From: Candidatus Competibacteraceae bacterium
Lineage (GTDB): Bacteria; Pseudomonadota; Gammaproteobacteria; Competibacterales; Competibacteraceae
Length of the DNA: 64,000 bases
Direction of reading: 5' to 3'
Assembly: GCA_016712625.1 (NCBI GenBank)
Contig: JADJQQ010000018.1
Location: 1-64,000, forward strand
In this document: positions 1-10,700 of the stretch, piece by piece
Layout of the letters: every line of letters begins with the position of its first letter
How positions within the stretch are numbered: the first letter of the stretch is position 1
The notes under the pieces: generated by a model
The model's input: the letters and a program-made list of their open reading frames with translations, nothing else
What the model was told of the DNA's origin: nothing
Database searches by the model: none
Position numbers and translations under genes: made by a program

Positions 1-511
1 CGCCGCTGCTGTCCGCCAGATAGCGACAGACCGCTGTTCTTTACCTTGTCTCCTGACCTCGTTCCAGCTCGCCGCGTCTTTGAGGGCTTTCTACCCGGTC
101 GTCCAGGTTGCCCTTTTAAAGCCGTTCAACCGCAGCCCGAACGCGACGTTATCGTAGATGCTCATGGCGAAGGGATTGGGTCGCCGTTGAACCTCCATGC
201 CGATGTAGCGGCGCACCACCACCGGATCGACCCTGGCGTCGTAGATGTCTTGGCCGGGATAGGTCACCTTACCCTCAAACCGGAACAATGGAATCAGGTC
301 GTTCATTTCGGTTGAGGCTGCGCAGCACGGTGCTCGTGCCGCAGCCGGACGGGCCGATAAAGCCGGTGATCTTGTTCTTGTCCAGCGGCAGGTTGCTGTC
401 GCGCACCGCCAGAAAATCGCCGTAAACACTTTTTGCAGCTGGCAGTCCATGACCGTAGCCGTTGCGGGCGGGAGCGGGAGCCACCGCCATTGTTTCAGGA
501 ATCGCGTTCAT
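1..511 (-). pseudogene. pstB: PstB, phosphate ABC transporter ATPase (frameshifted, cut by window edge)
   Basis: This is the cytoplasmic ATPase of the high-affinity phosphate transporter. The start (MNAIPE) lies a few bases downstream of the pstA stop. The first frame carries the Walker A region GPSGCGTST, where the usual Lys before Ser-Thr reads as Thr. The reading then moves to another frame that continues with [19 protein letters not shown], a segment characteristic of PstB. A third frame gives RALKDAA near the window edge. The signature motif, Walker B and the C-terminus lie outside the window or are unreadable. It is last in a pstS-pstC-pstA-pstB order. The identity is secure, but whether the gene is functional cannot be judged because of the indels. 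Confidence 0.85.
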
Positions 512-527
512 CAAAATCACCGTAAAT

Positions 528-1461
528 TCAGTACTTTTGCCGCCCGATCAGTCGAGCGAGGATATTGAAAACTAGCACGATCACCACAAGCACCAGCGAA
601 GCGGCCCAGGCCAGTTGAATCTGGTTGTCGGGGGGCATCCCGGAGAAATTGAAAATCAGGATGGCCAGCGAGGCGGTCGGCTCGGCTGTGGCTGCTCAAG
701 TAGTAATCACCGAACAGCGCGCGGTGAACAGCAGCGGCGCGGAATTGTCGGCGGCCCCGGCGACGGCCAGCATCACCCCAGTCAAAATTCCCGACGCGCT
801 GGTCGGCAACAATTCGCACCTTCAAGATCACTTGGTGTCCGGTGCAGCCCATGCCGTAAGCGGCATCTTTCATCTTCTTTCGGCACCATCGCCATGGCCT
901 GCTCCGCCGCCAGAATCACCGTCGGGAGCATCAGCACCGCCAGCGCCACCCTGCCGGCCAGCGCCGAATAGTAGGTCTTCACAGTCACCACCATCACCCC
1001 GTAGACAAACACAACGAAGCCAGCATCGGAAGGAAAACCGGTCAGCACCTTTGGCCAGAAAACGCACGGTATGCGCCAGCCGGCTATCGGGTTCGAGAAT
1101 CGCCAGATAGACGGCGTTTTGAATGCCGAGTGGCAGGCTGATCAGAGTGGCGATTCACCCAGCAGGACCACGGTGCCGACGATGGCGTTGCCGAAGCCGC
1201 CACCTAAATCGAAGGCGGAAGGCGGCAAGGCGGTCAGGGGTTTCCTGTAGCTCAGGCGCGAACCGCCTTCGACGAACAGCATGTAAATCAATGAGAACAA
1301 TGGTACTGCCGCGATCAATGCGGCGACCCAGGCTCAACCCGGTCAGACGCCGCTTTTCAGCGCCCGCGCCTCCAAAGGCGAACGCTGGAGGCTGGGCCGA
1401 GCATCGGGGGGATGTTCCAGGTTGTGGAGGTTTGATTCCAGGGGAGATCGGGCGCGCTCAT
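528..1461 (-). pseudogene. pstA: PstA, phosphate ABC transporter permease (multiply frameshifted)
   Basis: This is an inner-membrane permease subunit of the phosphate ABC transporter. The start ATG overlaps the pstC stop (ATGA). The N-terminus MSAPDLPWNQTSTTWN is followed by an early frame break. The permease loop segment MKDAAYGMGCTGHQVILKV is readable in another frame; the EAA-type loop normally reads ALGATRWQ here. The C-terminus [20 protein letters not shown] ends just before pstB and matches the usual PstA end. Total span fits a permease of about 300 residues. No single frame covers more than about 100 residues. Confidence 0.8.
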
Positions 1462-2431
1462 CGTTCGACCTCAAATTTGCGGGTGGCCACCCCATCACCG
1501 CCAGACCGACGGCTGTGACGATCAGCGTGACGGTCAGCAGGGCCAGGGCGGCGTACATCAGCGCCTGATTTCAACCGACCGGCTTTCGGGGAAGCTGGGT
1601 GTCAGCAACGCGGCCAGGGTGTTGGCCGGAGCGTACAACGACAAGCTGATTTGATTGAATTACCGATCAGCATGGCCAGCGCCATGGTCCCGCCCAGCGC
1701 CCGCCCAAATCCCAACACCAGCGCGGGCGAGGATGCCGGAGGAGGCGGCTGGCAACATCACCTTGAGGATGGCTTCCCAGCGGGTCGCGCCCATGCCGTA
1801 GGCCAGCGCTTCCTTGACCTTGTAGGGAATCTGGCGCAGCGCATCGACCGGGATCGAGGCCACCGCCGTCGGCAGAACTGGCGATCGCCAACACCAGCGC
1901 GGCGGGGCCAGTCCCGGCCCGCTGAGTGAGGTGCTGAAGAACGGGATGCCGCCACAAATTTGCTGGAGCCAGTTCGCGACGGGGCGTAACAGCGGGATCA
2001 ACACGTGAATGCCCCACCGTACAAACACGACCGGAGGGGGATCGCGGCCAGCAGCTCAATGATGGTGCGGAAGGTCGCCGTGGGCCGGGTGGGAAAAATC
2101 CTGGGTCAGAAAGATGCCGATGCCGATGCCGAACAGCCCGCCGATTAACAACGCCAGCAGCGAACTGTACAGCGTTCTGAGGGGCAGAATGCCGAATTGC
2201 CCGGTCTGGACGTTCCATTCGCTGGAGGTCAGAAAACCAAGGCCATATTGCGCGATCGCCGGCAGCGCCTTGCCGCCAATTTCGATCACGATGTACGCCA
2301 CCAGCGCCAGAATGATGGCGGCGCTGGCCCAGGCAAGCCAAAGAAACCCCGGTCAAGGGCGTAATCACCCCGGACGGCGGACCGGACACGGACGGGGATT
2401 GCACCAAATTCTCAAAAGGTCGGGAAACCAT
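1458..2431 (-). pseudogene. pstC: PstC, phosphate ABC transporter permease (multiply frameshifted)
   Basis: This is the second permease subunit of the phosphate transporter. Near the N-terminus the segment GILPLRTLYSSLLALLIGGLFGIGIGIFL reads as the first membrane-spanning region. The cytoplasmic coupling loop is clear: LRQIPYKVKEALAYGMGATRWEAILKVMLPAASSGI. The C-terminus MYAALALLTVTLIVTAVGLAVM is continued in another frame to a stop overlapping the pstA start. The proposed start MVSRPFENLVQ is uncertain. At least three frame changes are needed to read the protein through. Order and overlap with pstA indicate one operon with pstS. Confidence 0.82.
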
Positions 2432-2538
2432 GAATCCTCGGAGGCTTGACAAGTTTGGAACAGGCACGAACGCTTCCGGAAACCAGCGCCAGCTCGTGCA
2501 TCGCGCGAGCGCCGGTTTTGAGAGTGGGATGCGTTGCG

Positions 2539-3598
2539 TTACTGGATCAGCGCGTGGCCGCTTTTTAACCTGGGCCACCACGCTGTCGGGCAGGGGGAAT
2601 TAGCCCATCTTGTGAGCCATCGCCTGACCCTGGGTCAAACCGTACTCGGGATCAGATCCCCCGGCACTTTCGCTTTGGCGTCGTCCTGCTCCTTGCAGAA
2701 CAGCATCCAGGTGAAGGTGGCGATGGGGACAGGCTTCGTTGCGCGCCGGCCGGATCAAATTGTTTTCAAACCCGCAAGGTCGGGGGCATCGGAATTGGGC
2801 AGGATTTACTGGAGAACTCTGCACTAGGCCAGGGCAGCCTTTGCCAGACTCGTCGCTGGGGGCGATGTAATGGCCGGCCTTTGTTTGGGTGATCGCCATG
2901 GCTGCTTGTGGCGACGGCGTAGGTGTATTCGATATAGCCGATCGCGCTGGGCGTTCGTTTGATGGTGGCGGTCACGCCATCGTTCTTTGGCGCTTTCACG
3001 AAGTGGGTGGGCCACCGCGCGGTAGTGCCGTGACCGACGCCGCTCTTGAAGGCCGGATTGATTTCGCTCAGGTGGCCGGTGAACACGTGGGCGGTGCCGC
3101 TGGAATCAGAGCGGGCCACGACCGTGATGTTTTGATCGGGCAGCTTGACGCCGGGATTGGCGGCGGCGATTTTTCGATCGTTCCATTTGGCGATTTTGCC
3201 GGCGAAGATGCTCGTGATGCCACTTCGCGCGGCAGCTTCAGCTCCGCAACGCCTTCAAGGTTGTAAGACAGCACGATCTCGCCAGCGGTCATCGGCAGCA
3301 ACACCACGCCTGGCTTGATCTTGGCGATCCTCCCTCATCGGACATCGCCGCGTCGCTGGGCGGCGAAATCGACCGTGTTATTGATGAAATCCCGAATGCC
3401 CCGCGCCGCCGCCCTTGGCCTGATAGTCGACGGTAACGCCCTTTGCATGCTTGCCGAAGTCCGCGAACCAGTGGAGTACAGCGGGAACGGGAAGCTGGTT
3501 CCGGAGCCGGTCGTGACGCAAATTCTGCGCCGACGCCGGTGCGACGGCGCCGGGGCACCAGCGCGGCGAACAATGTGGTTGTCAGCAATAGCTTTCAT
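2539..3598 (-). pseudogene. pstS: PstS, periplasmic phosphate-binding protein (frameshifted)
   Basis: This is the periplasmic phosphate receptor of the Pst transporter. Segments recognisable in order are TTGSGTSFPFPLY (start of mature protein), GIRDFINNTVDFAAQ, MTAGEIVLSYNLEGVAELKLPREV, the phosphate-binding RSDSSGTAHVFTGHLSEI, TPSAIGYIEYTYAVA, and a C-terminal LPDSVVAQVKK. Several sit in different frames, so the gene as given is not translatable. A signal-peptide-like stretch (LTTTLFAALVP) is visible near the N-terminus in a shifted frame. The gene is first in the pst operon, with a PHO box about 76 bases upstream of its start. Confidence 0.87.
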
Positions 3599-3673
3599 TA
3601 AGACGCCCTCTACTCATTAAACTTTCCGATTATTCGATTAAGCGGAGTATCTGCGAGCTAATGTTGCACTGCA

Positions 3674-3691
3674 ATGACAGTACGATGACAG
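3674..3691 (-). promoter_or_regulatory. PHO box upstream of pstS
   Basis: On the minus strand the sequence reads CTGTCAT-CGTA-CTGTCAT. This is two perfect 7-base repeats with the 4-base spacer expected for a PhoB dimer (consensus CTGTCAT-N4-CTGTCAT). It lies about 76 bases before the pstS start. Seen directly; control by PhoB is inferred from family knowledge. Confidence 0.93.
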
Positions 3692-3737
3692 CGCCAGTCA
3701 GGGTCGCACTGTGCCGCTTCCGGTCTGTTGTTGGCAA

Positions 3738-3755
3738 CCGTCATCAAACGGTCAT
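3738..3755 (+). promoter_or_regulatory. PHO box upstream of btaA
   Basis: On the plus strand the sequence reads CCGTCAT-CAAA-CGGTCAT, which matches the PHO-box consensus at 12 of 14 positions with correct spacing. It faces btaA, away from the pstS site 46 bases to the left. It would place betaine-lipid synthesis under the same PhoB control. Confidence 0.8.
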
Positions 3756-3763
3756 TGCGACGC

Positions 3764-5000
3764 AATGATTTGTTACCTGTTTTTTCCAAACTCCTCAGCC
3801 AATTTGCTTCCAAGATCTGGTTTGAGGTCGCATGGTTAAACGCTCGGCGCCAGACTCGGCCATCACGCGCACGATTTATTGTTCCAGACGGTTCACCAGC
3901 GCTATCTGATCTACAACATGTGCTGGGAAGACTACGCGCATTGACCGGCACTTGGGGGCTGGATCAGAGACAGCCAGCTGGTGGTGCTGACCAGCGCCGG
4001 TTGCAATGCGCTGGATTATTTGCTTGGGATGGCCCGTCGGAAATCCACGCCGTGGATGTCAATCCCCGCCAAAATGCGCGCTGTTGCAACTGAAACCTGG
4101 CGCTGATCGAACAATGGCGAGTTTCGACGATCTGGAGCAGATGTTCGCCGGGGCTCGCCACTCCGTTTCGCTTTTACACGGCGCTTTGCGCGCGTCTGCC
4201 GCCCTTAATACTGCGGCGGCGTTTTGGGATAAAAAATCACCTTACTTTGATCGCGCAACCCCAAGCACTCGTTTACTATCGCGGTACCTGCGGCGCGGTG
4301 GCTTGGCTGGTGCCACGCGGTTACTCTGGACGCAAGCTGCGCGATTATTTGTTCGATTTGCTCGATGCGCCGAATTTGGCCGAGCGGCTGCCCTCTACAC
4401 AAGATCGAACCGGCGTTGTGGAGCCGGTTCACGCGCGGTAGCTGCTGCGCCAGCCGCACTGGCGATGCTGGCGTAAAGCCGCGACCGCAAATCCATTTTG
4501 ATCCAGCAACGCCATCCGCGGCGGCATCGTCGGCTACGCCAAAGACAAGCGCGCCACGTGCTGACCGGAGGTCTTTGATTACGACAATTACTTCTGGCGG
4601 GCTTATCTGACCGGCTCCTACACCGAGCGCTGTTGTCCCATTACCTTCTGCTCGGAAAACTTCGCCCGCCTGCGCGCCGACCGCAATCGCATCCACACTT
4701 GAGACGCCACCGTCAGCGACTTTCTGCGCGATCATCCCGGTCAGTACAGCCATTTCGCTGCTGCTGGATCATCGGGATTGGCTGGCCTGGCATCAGCCAC
4801 GCGCCTTGGAGGAAGAATGGCGGCTGATTCGCCAAGCAGCCGGCCGGGCAGCCGGATTCTGCTGCGTTCGGCGGGCAACGATCTCGGCTGCCAGAGTGGA
4901 CCCGGCGTGGGCGCTGCGCTTCTTCCCAATCTGACCGGGCCGCTGCACCAACAGGATCGGTCGGGACTTACGGCAGCCTGCATTTCGCGGAGGTGACACG
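3764..5000 (+). pseudogene. btaA: BtaA, S-adenosylmethionine:diacylglycerol 3-amino-3-carboxypropyltransferase (frameshifted)
   Basis: BtaA makes the first intermediate of betaine lipids by transferring the aminocarboxypropyl group of SAM to diacylglycerol. In different frames one can read LIYNMCWEDY, VVLTSAGCNALDY, EIHAVDVNPRQNA (SAM-binding region) and, near the C-terminus, DWLAWHQPRALEEEWRLI and SLHFAEVT, all characteristic of the family. The span of about 1.2 kb fits a protein of around 410 residues. The start is uncertain. The 3' end overlaps the proposed btaB start. It follows a PHO box and diverges from pstS. Confidence 0.83.
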
Positions 5001-5650
5001 GGAGAACCGATCCGATCCGCCTGTTGTGGCCTACCGCGCAACACCACCGCGTTAAGCCGTTACTACCGCTGGCACGCCCGGCTTTACGACAATACGCGCT
5101 GGAGCTTCCTGTTCGGGCGTACTGATTATTCCAGGCGATTGCCATCCATCAGCAGCCGCGCCCGCGAATTCTCCGAAATCGGCTGCGGCACCGGCGGCAA
5201 TCTGTTGCGGCTGCACCGACAGTTTCCCGGCCTACCATCATGGTCTCGATCGCCGCGCTGACATGCTGGCCCAAGCGCGGCGCAAGGTTAGTGCGCGCTC
5301 AGCTTGATTGCCCCTGATTCAGTGGCGCTACGACCGGCCTTTGCAACCGGGTACGCCATCTTCGATCTGATCGTGTTTTCCTATTGCCTGTCGATGATCA
5401 ACCCCGGTTTGGAACCAAGCGGTGGAAGCGGCATTGCGCGACCCGCGCGCGGCGCGGCTTGCTGGCGGTGGTGGATTTTCATGACACCCCTTTGCGTGTT
5501 CCAGCTGTGGATGAAGCGCAACCATGGTAGCGGATGGATGCGCATCTCTTGCCCGCATCTGAATGGCTGCTGTGAAGCGATCACGCAAAGCGTGCGCCGC
5601 CTACGGCGGCTTGGCGCTATTCAGGATCGGTTCAACCTAAATCTTGGATA
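4993..5650 (+). pseudogene. btaB: BtaB, betaine-lipid N-methyltransferase (frameshifted)
   Basis: BtaB trimethylates diacylglyceryl-homoserine to the betaine lipid DGTS. Recognisable segments are RYYRWHARLYDNTRWSFLFGR near the N-terminus, EIGCGTGGNLLRLHRQFPG (SAM motif I), FDLIVFSYCLSMINPG and VVDFHDTPL. These lie in different frames. The start is taken as a GTG overlapping the btaA end, because the usual ATG is not seen. Position directly after btaA supports the assignment. Confidence 0.82.
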
Positions 5651-6462
5651 GCGCAGCCGCCACACCGTTTTCGCACTCTGTGGATATCCGATATCCATCT
5701 GGGAACTGGGAATGCAAAGCCGAGTTTCTACACGATTTTCTCCGCCAAAATCCGTGCGAGGAATTGTATGCCGGTGGGCGATCTGATTGATTCTGGAGCC
5801 TGTAAAAGGTAAGCACTGGCTCGCCTCGCATGGTGAGGTCGCAAAAAGCACCTCGTTGCTAAAACGCGGTCAGGGGATCGGGTCTGGTATAACCCGGCAA
5901 CCACGACGAGGTGGTGCGGGACTATTGGGGCATGTCGGTCGGCGGTGTCGGGAATTGTTCCAGTGGCCGTTCATCACGGCGGACGCCGACGTTTTTTAGT
6001 CATTCACGGCGATGAGTGCGATAAGCGCGGTCCGCTGTGGCGGGCCGTTACTCAACTGGCTGGGTGACTGGGCTTACGGATCCGCTGCTGTTTTGCCAAT
6101 CGTTGGTACAACCGCGGTGGCGGGGGCGCGGCCAGCGGCCGTATTGGTCGCTGGCTGGTACCGTCAAACAACGCATCGGTCGGAGGCGTCCTATACTTAA
6201 CGCTTCCAGGCGGCGGAGGCGCGAGAAGCAACCCGGCGCGAGCTGGATGGGGTCATCTGCGGTCATATCCACCATGCGGCGCTAGCGTAACCTCAACGGC
6301 GTGCTGTATTGCAATGATGGTGATTGGGACGAGAGTTGCACGGCCCGGCCGAGCGCCAGACGGTTCGCTGGAGATTTTGCGATGGGCGCTGAGCGGGCGG
6401 TGCGGGCGGAGAACCCCAGCGCTGGCGGGAACCCCCGCCCATTCCGGATTGGGGCGGCTTGA
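5650..6462 (+). pseudogene. plcP: PlcP-like metallophosphoesterase, phospholipid-degrading (frameshifted)
   Basis: This belongs to the calcineurin-like metallophosphoesterases often annotated as UDP-2,3-diacylglucosamine pyrophosphatase homologues. The readable metal-binding signatures are ALWISDIHLGTGNAKAEFLHDFL, GDLIDFW (split over a frame change), HGDECD and VICGHIHHAA, followed by YCNDGDW. In phosphate-starved bacteria the PlcP branch cleaves phosphatidylethanolamine and phosphatidylglycerol to diacylglycerol. The neighbours btaAB (diacylglycerol users), agt and phoX argue for PlcP rather than LpxH. Several frame changes are required. Family certain; PlcP role inferred from context. Confidence 0.75.
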
Positions 6463-6505
6463 AAGCAAGGCATTAGCGTTTGATTGAGCTTAATTCGCCA
6501 GTTGC

Positions 6506-8520
6506 TTCAAACCGTAAGGGTTCGGTTAACAGGGGTCGGTGGACGGAAGACAATGCCGCCTGCCGGAAACGGCCGGTCAGGGTCGATCAGGGTTTTGGCG
6601 CTGCCTACCGCATAGGTCAACGAGGCGGGATTAGCGGTATCCACAGGCCGGTGGTAATGATGTCGCCCACTTGATAGGACTGCCGGTGCTTGATGTGTAA
6701 AACCCTCGCCGCCTTGCCGAAAATAACGGTAGGTCAGCGGGGTGACTGGAAAACATCCTTGCCCTTAGTAACGTTGGGTCACCACCACTTGCCGATAGCG
6801 ACGAGCGGTTTTTTGCCGCGTCCTCCGCGGGCGGATATAACAGCTCACCGTGAATAGCGCCCTTGGCGGTCAGATAACCACCCCGTGCCGTTAACCTCGC
6901 AGCAGCTGTTGCCGCAACGCCTGACCTCTGAAGAAAATCCCGTGGCGCTGGCGGTATCCAGGCGGGCCATTCTCCGTAATAGCCCCGCGCAGGTTGTATG
7001 GCGTCACCAAAATCGCTCGATGGCGGCGGGCATATCGCCTATACAGGCTCGCGCCCACCACGCTGTCCAGAAAATGACGGAACTCACCCTTGTTCAAATC
7101 CCGATTGATGGGATCGCCGAGTCGGGCTTGGCCAGGGTTGCCTCACGCCCCACGGAAGTTCGGGCCAGATAACCGAGATAATCCATTCTCGCCAACCCAG
7201 TTCGCCAGAAAATTGCGGGGAACGCTCAGGTCGAATCGACCGTATTACCCACGCCAGCGGTGAATTGGGGAAATTCGGTACTGGTGACTCCCCTTTGGCA
7301 GGCGATGCATTGCATCAATTCTTCCCGATGTTGTACGCAGCGCTCCCACTGTGTTTTCGATATAGCCAGACAAATACCAACCGACCCCATTGTCCACCCC
7401 AACCCTGCGCGTCGTTACCATAAAGCGGCGCGCCTTCTTCCTTGACGCCGGGGCGGAACTGGCTGGATAAAACGGCTTCCACTTGACCATGTAGCGGATT
7501 TCCTTGACCCGGCGAGCGCGGGCGCCGGGATAAGGGGCTGGATCGCCGCGTGCGCCGCGTCACGCCGTTCAACGACATAAACGCAGCGGATGAGCGAATT
7601 CGCGCCGACTGGATAAAGCCCCGCTTCGATGGCGACTGGACCCGGGCCGCGCCGCGATAAGTTAGCCCATCCTCCGGCTGCACACCGATCCTGAATCGCT
7701 CGTTCCAACAAAGCGAGGTTTTGGCGATAAATGTCTCAAATCAAAAGCGCCATCCGTCCGCTGCACATAAAGACTGGGGCAACGAATATAGATGCCAGAG
7801 ACCGAGCCGGTCATGGGCGTAAAAATGCCATGGGAAGAAATTTACCGCCCGCCAGCCAGTAAGCCAGCGCCCGGTTTGGGTCCTCGAAAAAAGCCGTTGC
7901 GCGGCATTGTGCCGGAACGGACGAAGCCGTCGGATTCAGCGGGCAAACATTTGGGATCGAGACCGGGAAATAGCCGAAACGGCGCATCGTCTCCCCGCAA
8001 GCATCCCAAGCGCGCGGATCACCAGGCCGACGCGCGAACGCGGCCCGCCAATTATCCTCACGGAGATAGTTCCATATCCTCAAGTTTCGATTCAAGCCCA
8101 ATGTGTTCACGGCTTCCCGCAATTTTTCCGGCGTCAGGGTGTTTTCCTAATGGATTGGTACAGGTGAAGGTGAATGGACTGAAGGGTAAAGGAATACTCT
8201 AGTCAGGTGAGTTGAAACGCAGCGCTGCCCCTGCTTGCGAAATTATTGCCCAGGCCGGTTTTGCTAACGACGTTGGTAGGACAGAACAGGCAGGCATTCT
8301 GTGTGCGCGCGAGGTTTCCGATGTAGCACTGGGCGTAAATATGGGCATAGGGGTTGGAAAAAGTCGGTGGGCTACGATAATCGCCTTTTAGAAAGTCTTT
8401 ACGGTGGGCTGGAGCGACCGCCGCATGGGCCGTTCCTTCACTATCGCCACAGCCCGCTAGCGTCGCCGTCAAACTTAGGATAAGCAGCAGATCTGTCCAA
8501 CCCAACCACGGGTACTTCAT
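6506..8520 (-). pseudogene. Secreted lipoprotein with haem-c-like CxxC motifs (frameshifted)
   Basis: The N-terminus is a clear lipoprotein signal: MKYPWLGWTDLLLILSLTAT ending LAGC. It is followed by a first CxxC cluster (ACLFC, next residue Pro where His is expected) and, about 400 residues on, a second (LMQCIAC, next residue Gln). Between them are GWYLSGYIENT and REDNWRAAFARRPGDPRAWDA, and later LNKGEFRHFLDSVVGASLYR. This layout resembles large di-haem cytochrome-like lipoproteins of proteobacteria, about 650 residues. Both haem-ligand His positions read as something else, which may be sequence error given the many frame changes. Function unknown. It sits between plcP and phoX. Confidence 0.5.
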
Positions 8521-8535
8521 GAGCCTACCTCCGGA

Positions 8536-8567
8536 GAATAAAAAGCTGGCGATTACATCGCCAGCTT
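8536..8567 (-). terminator. Intrinsic terminator after phoX
   Basis: A perfect 11-base stem (AAGCTGGCGAT / ATCGCCAGCTT) has a 3-base loop. On the minus strand it is followed by a run of T residues. It lies 20 bases past the phoX stop and just before the start of the next minus-strand gene at 8520. Confidence 0.85.
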
Positions 8568-8586
8568 CTCGGCCGCGTGGGCACGA

Positions 8587-10457
8587 TTAAAGACCGGGTA
8601 TCCCTCCGATATAACCGACCGGCGCATGGAACTTATCGATCATCAGTCAGTTGCGTTTTGGGGATCGGTGCCGGTGGTGCTGATTGAAGTCGCCCAAATG
8701 ACGGGAGTTGGCCGTGATGTAAGCATGACCGTTCAGAGGCAGCACTTGCAAGCCGGTGTTCCGCGCCAGCCGTCACCGTCAGAATCTGGCTCAGCTTCTG
8801 GGTGTCGACGTTGTAGGCCCAGATGAAGTGGTTAACGTGCATCTCGGAATCCTCACCGATGAATGGCGTGCGCTCCTCGGAAAAGAACACGTTATCGGTG
8901 TTGGCCACTCATGTTGACCTCGGCGATATTGCTACGGGCGTCGGCGCTCGCCGATCGCCCAACAGTTTGGCTCGACGTGTTGACCGCGACCGCGACCATT
9001 GCGAATCGATGGCGTTACCTTGCGTGTCCTTGATGTTGTTTCGCAAGTCGAGGGTATAAGTCGCTCCCGCTATTTTCCGCCAGTTTGACATGGTCAGCGG
9101 GTTCGGGGTGGCATCGGAGCGCATGCTGGTTTCCGATGCGCGGGGATGGCGACGTACAACACCTGTCGCGCATTTGACGGCAACCCTTCCATCTTGGTCC
9201 ATTTTCCGGTGGTGCCTTACTGGGGCGTGTAGCGGCGGGCTTTCAAAAAGGCGGCGGCCTTTTCCATGCCGGGCTTGAGCACCAAACATTCGTCGATGAA
9301 GAGCCCGCGCGCACCCGCTAAACTGCTGGACATTGGCCGGTAGTCGGCTCAGTGGCGCCGAAGATGTCATTGAAGGTCAAGGCTATTAGCTAGCGCGCCG
9401 ATCTCGGCGTCGGTGGCATGGCCGAGTCGAATCCAGGTGATATTGGCTTTTCCACCCGTCCTGATCGCTGGTCTGATTCCATTTGCGGTATAGAGGTGCC
9501 AAGCGGACCAATCACCGTATTGATCGGCCATGAACATTGTCATCCGCACGTAAGCGCCATCATCGCCCGGATAAGCGGTGCGGCCGTCTCGGCATCGTTT
9601 AGCCACCTCCCCAGGTTCCGCGCCCCATCGCGCATGTTTTCTGACCGACACTCGTGGAGCCGTCGGCCCCTGACGGTCACTTCCGGGATGATCCCGTAAC
9701 GATAAGGTTGTACCTCGCGCCCGCCGCGAAATACCAACTCGCGCATCGCCTTGAGACCCGCCGTGGTCGTACCGTAATTCTTGGAACCGAGCGGGTTATA
9801 AACCAGGTCGTAATCTTCTTCCGGAACCGAATGGGTGTTCCACGGTGTTTGCGAGCCGAAGCAGGGAACCCACAGGCCGTTGACGCTGGAGAAGTCGATG
9901 GGACGGACCTGGTCGCGCTCAACTTGCCGTTATTCGATTGCGATCTGACCTAGGTCATCGACATCGGCGACGGGTATACTAACCGGGGTGAAAAAGCGAC
10001 CGAGCCATAGCTCAACAGCCAGTCGTGGTCATAGTGGGTGACTAAAAACAGCTTGTCACCGATGTTGAGCAGGCTGTTGGCGTCCGGAGTTTCCGCCACC
10101 ACCGGATTGCCCATCGGGTCGAGCAGGCTTCCATCTTGTAGTTATATAAAGCTGGCCGGGATGCCTCTGACCCTCTACCTCGGAAATTTTATCCTTCACG
10201 CTGAATAACGTGGTGTAGGAAAGCGGCTTCTCGACCACTGATCCATTGGTGTAGCTCAGCTTAACGGTCGACTTACCTGTAGGTTTTAGCCATCATCGAG
10301 GGTAGAAGGCGCGGGCGTCTCGGCGTGAATTCCACGGCCTTCCGGGATTTTAGCCGGCGAATCGCCACCATCATTATCGTCACGGTCATCGCCACCAGAG
10401 CCCGCCAGTCCCAACACCCGACAACATCGCTACCACGAGCAACTTCAGGTTCGTGAC
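8587..10457 (-). pseudogene. phoX: PhoX-type (DUF839) alkaline phosphatase (frameshifted)
   Basis: This is a secreted calcium/iron-dependent phosphomonoesterase used in phosphate starvation. The N-terminus shows a signal-like hydrophobic run (NLKLLVVAMLSGV). In pieces one can read a glycine-rich GRxxH region, RTAYPGDDGAYVRM followed by MFMADQYGDWSAWHLYTA (typical of the PhoX beta-propeller), ITWIRLGHATDAEI, and VFFSEERTPFIGEDSEMHVNH. The C-terminus DKFHAPVGYIGGIPGL ends at TAA just before an intrinsic terminator. Span fits about 620 residues. A PHO-box-like element lies some 70 bases upstream. Confidence 0.72.
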
Positions 10458-10523
10458 TCCCCCCACAAAATGGTCAGAAGGCTTCCGCAAGCGGTCATCT
10501 TCGCACTCGCTAGTTACCAAATG

Positions 10524-10541
10524 ATGACAGTGTCGTGACGC
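10524..10541 (-). promoter_or_regulatory. PHO-box-like element upstream of phoX
   Basis: The minus strand reads GCGTCAC-GACA-CTGTCAT. One half is perfect, the other matches 4 of 7, and the spacer is correct. Its position before phoX makes a degenerate PhoB site plausible. Confidence 0.5.
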
Positions 10542-10700
10542 TGGATTTTTGCCTAAGTCCCCAAGATAAGTTAAAAAATCCTCTCTGTCTAACTCTTTCA
10601 TCAAAACATCATCAATCTGTTGCGGTTGTTTCCGAAAATTTCGGAGTATATCTCTGGATACCCTGCCTTTCAGACCACAACGCGCGTCAGCATTGTCCGC

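Noticed and set aside
4205..4753. 182-codon minus-strand open frame inside btaA
   Set aside because: BtaA motifs lie on the plus strand over the same stretch; the frame is open only by base composition.
5650..6462. Assignment of the metallophosphoesterase as LpxH (lipid A synthesis)
   Set aside because: The HGDECD and VICGHIHHAA motifs and the phosphate-starvation neighbours fit the PlcP branch better, though family-level motifs overlap.
10580..10600. PHO-box-like CTGTCTA-ACT-CTTTCAT before the glycosyltransferase
   Set aside because: Spacing is 3 instead of 4 and the first half matches only 5 of 7; too weak to list.
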